The notes under the pieces were generated by a model, which saw only the letters and a list, made by a program, of their open reading frames with translations, was not told the origin of the DNA and did no database searches. From positions 1-32,719 of the forward strand of contig CAKMKL010000355.1 of NCBI GenBank assembly GCA_927443375.1: a DNA stretch of 32,719 nucleotides. Direction: 5' to 3'. Below, piece by piece: positions 18,653 through 27,817 of this stretch. Positions within the stretch are counted from its first letter, which is position 1, and each line of letters opens with the position of its first letter. Made by a program: the position numbers and the translations under genes. The stretch is from an uncultured Paenibacillus sp. Lineage in GTDB: Bacteria; Bacillota; Bacilli; Paenibacillales; Paenibacillaceae.

Positions 18653-19480
18653 CTAACGCATAATGAACAGCCAGAACACAGCTGCCAGAATAAAGCGGTA
18701 GATTGCAAAATGGGTCGGTCTGATCTTTTGAATCAGTTTCATAAACAGAATGACCACTACATAAGCAACCACAAATGAAATCACGAAGCCGATGGCAAAG
18801 TCCATAATAGTATCGCTGGTAAAATATTTGTATGAGTCCAGTAGTTCATAACCGGAAGCCGCGCACATAATCGGAATAGCAATCAGAAAGGAGAAATCGG
18901 CTGATGCCTTGTAGCTGACTCCGCTCAGCATACCGCCTGAAATCGTTGAACCCGAACGGGAAAAGCCGGGCCAGAGTACAGATATTATCTGATACAACCC
19001 AATTGCCAGCGCCTGGCCATACGATAAATCATCAAGCTCATGCGCCGTGACCCGCGATTTGTTCCGGTTCCACCATTCCGCGACAATCATTAGAATCCCC
19101 CCGGCAACAAGCGCCCATAACACAGTTGAAGCCCCGAAGAGGCCTTTGATAAAGTCCCGGGCAAAAAAGGCTACAGCCAATGCCGGAACAATTCCGAGGA
19201 TTACGTGGATCAGATTAAGCCGGGAGGCCGGCATCACACCGCCTCTGCCCCTGCCTCTGCGTCCGATGCCAAGCAAATCAAGGATTCGCTTGCGGTACAC
19301 TAACGCAATAGCCAGAATTGCGCCGAGCTGAATCACAATTTCATAGGTCTTCATGATGGGTTCCTGCTCATCGTAGCCAAGCAGCTTCGTGGTCAAAATC
19401 ATATGGCCCGTGGAAGAAACCGGGATAAACTCGGTAATCCCTTCTACGATAGCCAGAATTATTGCTGTAATTGTATCCAT
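18653..19480 (-). CDS. uppP: Undecaprenyl-diphosphate phosphatase UppP/BacA
   Basis: AIVEGITEFIPVSSTGHMIL; LWPGFSRSGSTISGGML. Confidence 0.96.
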   Translation of the reverse strand: MDTITAIILAIVEGITEFIPVSSTGHMILTTKLLGYDEQEPIMKTYEIVIQLGAILAIALVYRKRILDLLGIGRRGRGRGGVMPASRLNLIHVILGIVPALAVAFFARDFIKGLFGASTVLWALVAGGILMIVAEWWNRNKSRVTAHELDDLSYGQALAIGLYQIISVLWPGFSRSGSTISGGMLSGVSYKASADFSFLIAIPIMCAASGYELLDSYKYFTSDTIMDFAIGFVISFVVAYVVVILFMKLIQKIRPTHFAIYRFILAAVFWLFIMR

Positions 19481-19556
19481 AACTTCCTCCTGATCTTAGA
19501 AAATTGAAAACCTCTTCAGCTTCTGCTTTAGTCTAAATTTATGTAGTTGAGGCTTG

Positions 19557-20996
19557 TTATAAGGATGTGTTCTTCCAGCGGACATTCGCACTTTCTTCGA
19601 GACTTCCCGGGCGCTGCAATTCCATCCGCAGCAGATCGCGCAGGAAGTGGGGCACCAGATACACCGGGTCACGCCCGTTCGCAAGGCTCTCATACCCTAT
19701 GCGGAAGGTGAACATGTCCAGGGTTCCAACGTTATACTCCCGGCTGTCCTCCAGCGGCTCCCCGTCGACAAAAACTGCAATACTGTTATCATAAGGCATT
19801 ACTGCAGGATCGTACAAGATTTTTAATCCGTCGACAGCCAGACTTCCGAGCACCTTTCCCCGGAATCCATACCCGAATATCGCCTTATTACAGAATTCCT
19901 CCGTAAGGCTCTGTAATAGTGCGGTCCTGATATCTTTCCCCATCAGCTTAATGATGCAGGGATTGATCGGTGATGGACAGAGCGCATGGAGCAGGCCTGC
20001 TGTAATATTCCCTTGCGGCAGCGCCCCCAGCAGCTGACCGGTATTGACCAGAGACAGCGGACTACCTGTAAACTGTCTCACAGCCTGAGCCAGCAGATTG
20101 CCGAAAGGAGATTCTCCCAGCAGATTCAACGGAAGCTCATGATCCGTGATCGCTACGGTTTCTTCCAGTGCCTCACGCCCGTGAAGCAGATGCAGTGCTG
20201 CTGCAGGCGCGATTAAAGTCTCCGTATGCTGCGGGTCCAGCTCAATGCAATCACCGCTTACCAGCTTGAACGCCACCCCAGGTTCCGTCCGCTCAAACTG
20301 CAGCCGTCCCACATAACGGCCGAACTTCCCGGCGCCGCACACAGCTGTCCCGTTAATCAGCAGCGGCTGCTCCAGCAGGTGATGCGTATGTCCGCCGAGA
20401 ATGGCATGTACGCCTTCCAGCCTCTCTGCCAGCTGCTTATCTGCCGGCAAGCCGAGATGGGAGAGGATAATGACCAGATCGACCTGCGGGACGAGCAGGC
20501 GGCACTGCTCCCGAAGAGCATCCTCCGGATCGGAGACCTCCCAGCCCAGCAGCGAATAGAAGGATGTAAACGCAGCAGTTGCCCCGGTAATGCCGATCTT
20601 CACACCCTTCTTTTCGACAATAGCATGCTGCTTCATCCAGTGCGGAGGCAGCCCTGTCGAGGCGTCCAGGAAATTGCAGCATACCACCGGGCACTGCAGC
20701 CCGGAGAATATAGCGGACAGTGTCTCCGGAGAAAAGGTCAGCCCTTCATTATTACCGATGGTTACAGCGTCGTACCCGGTTAAATTGAGGATATCAATGT
20801 TCGCCTGGCCCATCGTGCCTTCCGTTTCCACAGCAGCCCGGTCCATATGATCCCCGATATCCACGAGAAGTACAGGCTCCTCACCGGCTGCAGCTTTCTG
20901 GCCGGCAATTTCAGCAGCAATGGAACTCATCGTCTCAAAATGGCTATGTATATCATTTGTGTGAAGTATGGTCAGTTTTTGCGGCACAGACTCCAT
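19557..20996 (-). CDS. Bifunctional metallophosphatase/5'-nucleotidase (YunD-like)
   Basis: LTILHTNDIHSHFETM; VLLVDIGDHMDRA; ITIGNNEG; HAILGGHTHH; C-terminal 5_nucleotid_C-like domain. Confidence 0.88.
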   Translation of the reverse strand: MESVPQKLTILHTNDIHSHFETMSSIAAEIAGQKAAAGEEPVLLVDIGDHMDRAAVETEGTMGQANIDILNLTGYDAVTIGNNEGLTFSPETLSAIFSGLQCPVVCCNFLDASTGLPPHWMKQHAIVEKKGVKIGITGATAAFTSFYSLLGWEVSDPEDALREQCRLLVPQVDLVIILSHLGLPADKQLAERLEGVHAILGGHTHHLLEQPLLINGTAVCGAGKFGRYVGRLQFERTEPGVAFKLVSGDCIELDPQHTETLIAPAAALHLLHGREALEETVAITDHELPLNLLGESPFGNLLAQAVRQFTGSPLSLVNTGQLLGALPQGNITAGLLHALCPSPINPCIIKLMGKDIRTALLQSLTEEFCNKAIFGYGFRGKVLGSLAVDGLKILYDPAVMPYDNSIAVFVDGEPLEDSREYNVGTLDMFTFRIGYESLANGRDPVYLVPHFLRDLLRMELQRPGSLEESANVRWKNTSL

Positions 20997-21134
20997 GAGC
21001 TATAGTTCCCTTCCACCTGTAAAGCCGTTCTGACAGAAGCGGCAGGCATGTAATCTTATAAAGCCTAGCATAACATTTTCAGGGGCAATATGGTATATTG
21101 TAATCATTATTAGAACCCCGAGGTGATATCAACC

Positions 21135-21848
21135 ATGCAATTAACCATCCGTCTATTCGCCGGACTGGCCGAAATAATCGGCACTTCTTCCCTGGATTTC
21201 CACGCCCATGAAAACCCGCTTACCGCGGGAATGCTCAAGGCGTTACTTGCCGCCCGCTATCCTGATGCTGCACCGCAGATCAATGTTTCGCTGGTAGCCA
21301 TCGACCACGAGTATGCACCGGACGACACTGTAATCTCCGCAGAATCCGAAATTGCACTGATTCCTCCTGTTTCCGGAGGTGAACCCGCAGAATTAGGCGG
21401 TGCAACAGCAGATGGTCTTTATCTCCTTACGGACCAGCCTTTGAATGCTGAAATGATGTTGGACAAAGTGCTGGACAGCAACCACGGGGCTTCCCTTATT
21501 TTCGTGGGGACAACTCGTGAAATGACTGGAGAAGAGCGGACAACAGCACTTCATTATGAGGCTTACACTCCGATGGCGCTCGTCAAACTGGAGGAAATCG
21601 GCAGCGATGTACAGGAGCGCTGGAATGCAAGATGCGCGATTGCACATCGGATTGGACTTGTAGGACTTAAGGAGGCCAGTGTGATCATTGCCGTATCCGC
21701 CCCGCACCGTGACACCTGCTATGAAGCCAGCCGTTATGCGATAGAGAAACTAAAAGCCTCGGTTCCTGTCTGGAAAAAAGATATCAGCGAAACCGGTGAA
21801 AAATGGTTGGGATCTGACCCCAGTGCTAAGGATTATAAGCCTGTATAA
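21135..21848 (+). CDS. MoaD-MoaE fusion, molybdopterin synthase (MoaX-like)
   Basis: N-terminal MoaD-like MQLTIRLFAGLAEIIG...IALIPPVSGG, linker EPAELGGATA, C-terminal MoaE-like GASLIFVGTTREMTGEERTTALHYEAYTPMA...IAHRIGLVGLKEASVIIAVSAPHR...KASVPVWKKD. Confidence 0.92.
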   Translation: MQLTIRLFAGLAEIIGTSSLDFHAHENPLTAGMLKALLAARYPDAAPQINVSLVAIDHEYAPDDTVISAESEIALIPPVSGGEPAELGGATADGLYLLTDQPLNAEMMLDKVLDSNHGASLIFVGTTREMTGEERTTALHYEAYTPMALVKLEEIGSDVQERWNARCAIAHRIGLVGLKEASVIIAVSAPHRDTCYEASRYAIEKLKASVPVWKKDISETGEKWLGSDPSAKDYKPV

Positions 21849-21933
21849 TCATTACTTCATAACCATTGAATAATTCAGACTTTGTTGCTATGCTGGAAAA
21901 AAATCACTTAAGTAAGGTAAGGTGGCATAGTCA

Positions 21934-22977
21934 TTGAGAGTACACGTCATGGATCTAAAAGCAGGTGATTTCCTGAGGATGGATACCTTTAGTTCTACAG
22001 GGCTGCATGTATTGCCTAAAGGGTCACGTCTTCAATCAGAGGAAATCGCCAAGCTGATACAGCATGGAGTAGATTATGTTGACATCGAAGATGTACGGGA
22101 AGCAGAAGCTGCACCAACAAGCAGGTCCTCTATCATCCAGGCTGTCGCCGCCAATTTTGACAACAGTATCGAAGGCTTCGAATCCGTATATATGGAAGCG
22201 TTGACTAAAGGTAGCTTCAACCAGACTGTAGTTGATGACATTCTTCAGCCTACCCTGCTTACGCTGGACAAGCATAAAGATGTAGTATCACTGCTGCTTC
22301 TGCTGGACCGTGATGACAATTATACCTATAACCATTCTCTGCAGGTAGGCATGCTTTCTTATTATATATCCTCATGGCTTGGATATTCCAAGAGGGAGTG
22401 CTATGAAATAGGACGTGCCGGATATCTGATCGATATCGGGAAATGCCGGATTAATCCTACTATACTTAATAAGCCAGGCAAACTCACACCGGAAGAATAT
22501 GAAGAAGTGAAATTACATACAATTTACGGTCACGAAATTATTAACAATTCCATGAATGATCCTTACACGGCTCTGGTTGCCCTGCAGCATCATGAACGTG
22601 AAGACGGCAGCGGATATCCGTATAGTCTGACTAAATCCGATATTCATCCGTATGCCCAAATTGCTGCCGTTGCCGACATATACAGCGCAATGACCTCTCA
22701 CCGTGTCTATCAATCGAAGCAGGAACTCATCTCTGTCATGAGGGAAATTAATTCCCTTAGCTTCGGCAAGCTGAACGGCAGACCTGTACAAGCTTTTATC
22801 CAGCATCTGATGCCCAACTTTATCGGCAAAAAAGTGCTGCTCAGTACCGGTGACATGGGTGTTATTATCATGAACAACCCGCTGGATGTTTTCCGTCCGC
22901 TGGTGCAAAGCGAAGGCAAATTCCTCGATCTGTCCCGTGAACGCCAAATTGCCGTGGTTGAGATTTATATGGAATGA
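21934..22977 (+). CDS. HD-GYP domain-like protein with degenerate HD motif (HD to ID)
   Basis: AGYLIDIGKCRINPTILNKPGKLTPEEYEEVKLHTIYGHEII; ALQHHEREDGSGYPYSL; VADIYSAMTSHRVY. TTG start with aaggtgg upstream. Confidence 0.9.
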   Translation: MRVHVMDLKAGDFLRMDTFSSTGLHVLPKGSRLQSEEIAKLIQHGVDYVDIEDVREAEAAPTSRSSIIQAVAANFDNSIEGFESVYMEALTKGSFNQTVVDDILQPTLLTLDKHKDVVSLLLLLDRDDNYTYNHSLQVGMLSYYISSWLGYSKRECYEIGRAGYLIDIGKCRINPTILNKPGKLTPEEYEEVKLHTIYGHEIINNSMNDPYTALVALQHHEREDGSGYPYSLTKSDIHPYAQIAAVADIYSAMTSHRVYQSKQELISVMREINSLSFGKLNGRPVQAFIQHLMPNFIGKKVLLSTGDMGVIIMNNPLDVFRPLVQSEGKFLDLSRERQIAVVEIYME

Positions 22978-23010
22978 TATAAAAAGGTTCCTTATAAAAT
23001 AAGTTACCTG

Positions 23011-23058
23011 TAAGCGGCCTTAGTCCTGAATTCACAGGGACTGAGGCCGTTTAGTTTT
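23011..23058 (+). terminator. Terminator after the second HD-GYP gene
   Basis: CGGCCTTAGTCC...GGACTGAGGCCG stem followed by TTTAGTTTT. Confidence 0.8.
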
Positions 23059-23148
23059 ACCTGGAATCTTAGAATGCAGCGTTTGAATATCGAAATCTCT
23101 GGCGAGGCTGATAAGGAAATACATTCATCATACAAAGGGGGCCAACAG

Positions 23149-23397
23149 ATGCTGCCGGTTCATCAGCGCTTGGCAGAGCTATATACGATAAGCCGCAGAC
23201 GTCCGCTATCGGCAGCCGAACTCACGGAGCAGCAGCATTGCCTGCACGCTAACGCGGTTTATTGCTGGGAAATGGGGCGGCTGAACAACGAAGCACTGCT
23301 GGCTGCCCAGACAAAGGATATCGATTGGCAACAGCTGATCAGTGCGCAGCTGTTTGAAATGAGAATGAACGGCAAAGCCAGTAAAGGGCACAAATAG
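23149..23397 (+). CDS. Small hypothetical protein (82 aa)
   Basis: ATG 23149 with aaaggggg upstream: MLPVHQRLAELYTISRRRPLSAAELTEQQHCLHANAVYCWEMGRLNNEALLAAQTKDIDWQQL...; followed by a terminator. Confidence 0.7.
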   Translation: MLPVHQRLAELYTISRRRPLSAAELTEQQHCLHANAVYCWEMGRLNNEALLAAQTKDIDWQQLISAQLFEMRMNGKASKGHK

Positions 23398-23421
23398 CGT
23401 ACAGCTGAATACCCGCATTGA

Positions 23422-23468
23422 AAAGCAGCAGCTTATTCCCTGGCTCCAGGGAAAAGGCTGCTGCTTTT
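23422..23468. terminator. Bidirectional terminator between convergent genes
   Basis: AAAAGCAGCAGC...GCTGCTGCTTTT with inner TTCCCTGGCTCCAGGGAA. Confidence 0.9.
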
Positions 23469-23472
23469 GCAC

Positions 23473-25344
23473 TTATAAGAAGCGGAACTGCGCTTCTATC
23501 AGACCGTTGTAAATCCCGTCACGCGCGGTAAGCTCGGCGTGATTACCCTCTTCCTTGATCTCCCCGTGATCCAGTACAACAATTTTGTCGGCATGGCGGA
23601 TGGTCGATAGCCGGTGGGCTACAATGAAGGAGGTCCGCCCCTGCAAAAGGATTTTGAGCGCCTCCTGAATCTTGATCTCTGTCTCCGTATCGATACTTGC
23701 CGTTGCTTCATCCAGGATCAGAATCCGCGGATCGGCCAGCAGCGCCCGGGCAAAAGAGAGCAGCTGGCGCTGTCCCATGGACAGGGCGCTTCCCCGTTCC
23801 TCCACCTCGGTCTCGTAGCCGCCGGGCAGCTTCATAATAAAGTCATGCGCATCGACTGCTTTGGCGACCTCTTCGACTTCCGCATCAGTCGCATCCAGCC
23901 GGCCAAAGCGGATATTGTCACGGATCGTTCCTGAGAAAATAAACGTATCCTGGAGCACGATACCAATCTGCTCACGTAGACTTTGCAGCGTGACATCACG
24001 GACATCTCTGCCGTCAATCGTAAGACTGCCGCTCTTAATATCATAGAAGCGCCCGATGAGGTTAATGATTGTACTTTTGCCGGAGCCTGTATGTCCGACT
24101 AAGGCAATCGACTGGCCGGCCTTAACGTCAAGGGAAATGCCTTTTAGTGCGGCCCGGCCTTTTTCATATTCAAACACGACTTTGTTAAAGTTAATGTCGC
24201 CCTGAATCTTCGGCAGCGGCTTTGCATCCGGCTTGTCCTGAACCGCAGGCTGCTCATCGAGGTACTCAAATATCCGCTCTGAGGAAGCCATTGCTACAAG
24301 CAGCTGGTTATACATCTGGCCCAGCCGGTTGATCGGGTCCCAGAAATTGCTCACATACGTACTAAACGCAACCAGGAACCCTACAGTTAGTTCTCCGGAC
24401 TGAATGAGGTAAGCACCAAACCAGAATAGGATCATCGTACCAAACCCGCCTGTGACCTCTATAATCGGGCCAAACGCCTGGTTCATCGCTGAGGCCTTGT
24501 TCCAGGATTTGCGGCTATCCATATTCATGGCGTCGAAATACTGCATGTTCTCCCGCTCCTGTGTATATGCCTGGGTAACTCTGATTCCTTGAATCGATTC
24601 GTTCAGATGGGAGTTGATCCGCGAGTTCTTCATCCGCACATCCTGCCAGGCAATCCGGATCTTCTGCCGAAGCTTGGTGGAGACAAAGAACATAACCGGT
24701 ACTGTAATCATTACAGCCAGCCCCAGCTTCCAGTTAATCAGCAGCAGAATCACCATGATGCCGACAAGCTGGACGCAGTCAATCATCAGATTGACGACTC
24801 CGTTCGTAAAGAGATCCTGAAGGGAGTTGATGTCATTCGTCACCCGCACCAGCACCGAGCCAGCCGGCCGTTTATCAAAAAAGTTAAACGAGAGCTTCTG
24901 TATATGCCGGAAGAGATCCGAGCGCAAATCATAAATCACCCGTTGTCCAATCACATTCGTATACTTAATCCGGTAAACCCCGGCGATCCACTGGATCAGA
25001 TACAGCACAATTACGCTTGCCGTCAATGTATACAGAAGGGTAAGGCTGGGATTTCCGTCCTTCGGAGCGATTGCCTTATCAATGGCCATACTCGTTAGAA
25101 AAGGAACCGTCAGCTTCGTCACTGTGCCCAGAATCATCAGTACGGCGACAAGGGGAAGCATCTGCTTCGCATAAGGCTTCATGTACCCGAACAGCCGGGT
25201 GAACTGTTTCCAGTCAAACGACTTATCGATCTGATCATCATCTTTATACACAAAACGTTCTCCAAGCGCCGCCTGCTCGGCGTTCTTATTTCCCTTTGCG
25301 GCGGCAGCTACTGTCTGTTTAGCTTCAAGCTTTTCAAGCTCCAT
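23473..25344 (-). CDS. ABC transporter ATP-binding/permease protein (exporter half, catalytic Walker B Glu)
   Basis: VALVGHTGSGKST Walker A; LSMGQRQLLSFARALLADPRILILDEATASID; VAHRLSTI. Likely start MELEKLEAK, overlapping the upstream gene end. Confidence 0.92.
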   Translation of the reverse strand: MELEKLEAKQTVAAAAKGNKNAEQAALGERFVYKDDDQIDKSFDWKQFTRLFGYMKPYAKQMLPLVAVLMILGTVTKLTVPFLTSMAIDKAIAPKDGNPSLTLLYTLTASVIVLYLIQWIAGVYRIKYTNVIGQRVIYDLRSDLFRHIQKLSFNFFDKRPAGSVLVRVTNDINSLQDLFTNGVVNLMIDCVQLVGIMVILLLINWKLGLAVMITVPVMFFVSTKLRQKIRIAWQDVRMKNSRINSHLNESIQGIRVTQAYTQERENMQYFDAMNMDSRKSWNKASAMNQAFGPIIEVTGGFGTMILFWFGAYLIQSGELTVGFLVAFSTYVSNFWDPINRLGQMYNQLLVAMASSERIFEYLDEQPAVQDKPDAKPLPKIQGDINFNKVVFEYEKGRAALKGISLDVKAGQSIALVGHTGSGKSTIINLIGRFYDIKSGSLTIDGRDVRDVTLQSLREQIGIVLQDTFIFSGTIRDNIRFGRLDATDAEVEEVAKAVDAHDFIMKLPGGYETEVEERGSALSMGQRQLLSFARALLADPRILILDEATASIDTETEIKIQEALKILLQGRTSFIVAHRLSTIRHADKIVVLDHGEIKEEGNHAELTARDGIYNGLIEAQFRFL

Positions 25345-27110
25345 GCTGGGTCCCCTCCCCTCTTTCCACGTTTCTGGCCAGATAATCGGCATATTGAATC
25401 CGGTAGACATCCTGATAAGGGCCGGGAATTTCGATCAGCTCGGAATGCGTCCCCTTCTGAACCATCCGGCCTTGATCCATTACAATAATCTGGTCGGCAT
25501 GGCGCAGCGAGGAAATCCGGTGGGCGATGATCAGCGTTGTGCGCCCGCGCATAACCTCCTGGAAGCCGGCCTGAATCTCATGCTCCGTCTCCATATCAAC
25601 GGCACTCGTCGCATCATCCAGAATAAGTATCCGGGGATTCTTAAGCAGTGCTCTGGCGATAGCAATCCGCTGCTTCTGGCCTCCTGAGAGCCCCATCCCC
25701 CGTTCACCGACAACCGTATCGTATCCGTCCGGCATCTCCATAATGAAATCATGAGCTTTGGCAAGCTCAGCGGCACGGATTATTTCGTCCATGCTCACAT
25801 TTTTGAGGCCATAGGAAATATTATTGCGGATTGACGAGGAGAACAGGAACGTCTCCTGGAATACCGTGGAGATCTGTGAGCGAAGACTGCGCACATTGTA
25901 CTCCCGGATATCTACACCATCCAGGGTTATACGTCCTTCATTCACATCATAAGCACGCATCATCAGCTGGATAATCGTCGATTTACCGGAGCCGGTCCCC
26001 CCGAGGAAGCCGATCACCGCACCGGGTTTCGCTTCGAAATGAATATCCTTGACCGCAGGCATCTTGTTGCCATACGCGAAGGTTACATGATCGAATACGA
26101 CTTCTCCCTTGACCTCCGAGGATTCAAGCGTCCGGGCATTCTCCTTATCCTGTACATCAATCCGCTGGTTAAGCACTTCAAGAACCCGTTCTCCCGAGGC
26201 TTTGGATTGCGTATAGTTGTTGATATGGAAGCCAAGCCCCCAGACCGGTCCAATAATGTACCAGATCAGACTGAAGAAAGCTACCAGCTCACCCAGCGAC
26301 ATATCATTGTTGATGACAAGTGTTCCGCCGACCCCGAGCAAAATGGCGATACTGACCGAGGCCAGCAGCTCCATGACGGGGAAAAACTTGCTCCATAGCT
26401 CAGCGGCAAAAATCTGGTTATCCTTATAACGTTCATTACGGTGCGAGAATTTTTCAACTTCATAAGCCTCTCTGGCAAATGACTTGACGGTCCTTACACC
26501 GGTAACATTCTCTTGAACAGCCGTGGTCAAAGAGCCTAGGGCGAGCCGCATCTCCTGAAAAGCCGGGTGAATCTTCGATTCGAATCTGAGTGCTACCACA
26601 GCCAGAAACGGCATAGTGATCAGAGTGACAAGCGTGAGCTGCCAATTGATCGTGAACATCATAATCGAGCCGAACAGCACCATGAAAAATACGTTCAGCA
26701 ATTGGGCGAAGCCGAAGCCGATAAAGTTACGGATCGCTTCCAGATCCCCGGTCAGCCGGGACATCAGGTCACCTGTTTTAGCTGTATCATAATAACGGAA
26801 AGACAGGAATTGCAGCTTCTCATAGCAGGCATTACGCAGCCTGTAAGCCAGGAAATTACCAAGCCGGCCTCCAAAAAAACCGTGTGCAAACTGCAGGCAG
26901 GCTTTCACGATTACTACTGCAACTACAGTGAGGGCCAATACGGGTACCTCAGTAAACTTTAGGGGAACTATTACATCGTCGATCAACCTTCTTAACAAAT
27001 TGGGGGTAATAAGCCCCACTGCAGTTGCGGCAGCCAAGCATAGAATCGAAAGAATTAAATAGTGCAGCTTCTCCCGATAAAAGCCCCGCAGTTGCCTGAG
27101 AACATCCATA
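25334..27110 (-). CDS. ABC transporter ATP-binding/permease protein (exporter half, degenerate Walker B Asp)
   Basis: IGFLGGTGSGKST; LSGGQKQRIAIARALLKNPRILILDDATSAVD. Likely start MDVLRQLRG at 27110 with ggaggagagat RBS; the track start at 27157 lies in the repeat. Confidence 0.9.
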
Positions 27111-27124
27111 TCTCTCCTCCTTAA

Positions 27125-27202
27125 AGCTTTACGAAGTAAAGCTTGCTTCGTAAGCATAAACTTAGCTTTACGAAGTAAAGCTTACTTCGTAAGCATAAAC
27201 TT
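27125..27202. repeat. Two tandem 39-bp hairpin-forming repeats (plus a degenerate partial third copy)
   Basis: 27125-27163 agctttacgaagtaaagcttgcttcgtaagcataaactt and 27164-27202 agctttacgaagtaaagcttacttcgtaagcataaactt differ at one base. Each contains TTACGAAGTAA-(3 nt)-TTRCTTCGTAA-like arms; gactttacga follows at 27203. Confidence 0.92.
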
Positions 27203-27253
27203 GACTTTACGACTTGTTCCTGCGAAGCGGCGCCTGCTCCGTAAGATACATTT

Positions 27254-27284
27254 GGCTTGCGATGCAAATCTCGCATCGCAAGCC
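27254..27284 (+). terminator. Strong hairpin with T-run on + strand (terminator-like)
   Basis: GGCTTGCGATGC-AAATCTC-GCATCGCAAGCC, perfect 12-bp stem, then atatttttta. Confidence 0.6.
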
Positions 27285-27765
27285 ATATTTTTTAGCGCTT
27301 CCAATTTAGGGACTTTAAGCAGTTTATCACCCATGTTTTAATGCAGCAAAGGGGAGAAATGGCCGTTTTCCGTCTTTTTTCCGATTAAATTAGGCTTAAC
27401 CTGGCGCAAAATGACGGGCGTATCTTTAATTGCTCCCATTTCCTCTCAAATACTGTTCAATTAAGTAAAGACCAGATTCAACAGTGTTTTGCTGTTCGCT
27501 CCCCACAACCCATTGAGTATAGGTATAATATTTTCACACATAAGAAACCTGCTCCAAAAGCACTCTATTCCATCCATGGTTGCTCCCATTATTTCCTCGG
27601 CAATATCAGCTTGGGTTCGAATAAAATAGCTTCACCGTCTTGGATGCCACTGGCTTAGTTTTGCTGTCCGTTTGCACTCCGGGGATCAGGGGGCGGTAAA
27701 ACCTTCTCAGTCTTAAAGTCAGGAGAGCAAGCATCAATGTGGTTATAGAATAACAACAACATAAA

Positions 27766-27790
27766 AAAACGAGCCTTTTCAGCCCGTTCT
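27766..27790 (-). terminator. Terminator downstream of the DUF2935 gene
   Basis: Minus strand ACGGGC-TGAAAAG-GCTCGT (one G-U pair) followed by TTTTTTTAT. Confidence 0.75.
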
Positions 27791-27817
27791 TCACCCTACC
27801 TATACTCCACTAAGAAT

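Noticed and set aside
20226-20783. 185-aa + strand ORF
   Set aside because: Antisense to the YunD-like nucleotidase; no domain signal.
27606-27794. 62-aa minus ORF MKNGLKRLVFLCCCYSITT...
   Set aside because: Begins within the terminator hairpin following the DUF2935 gene and has no RBS or family resemblance; probably spurious.
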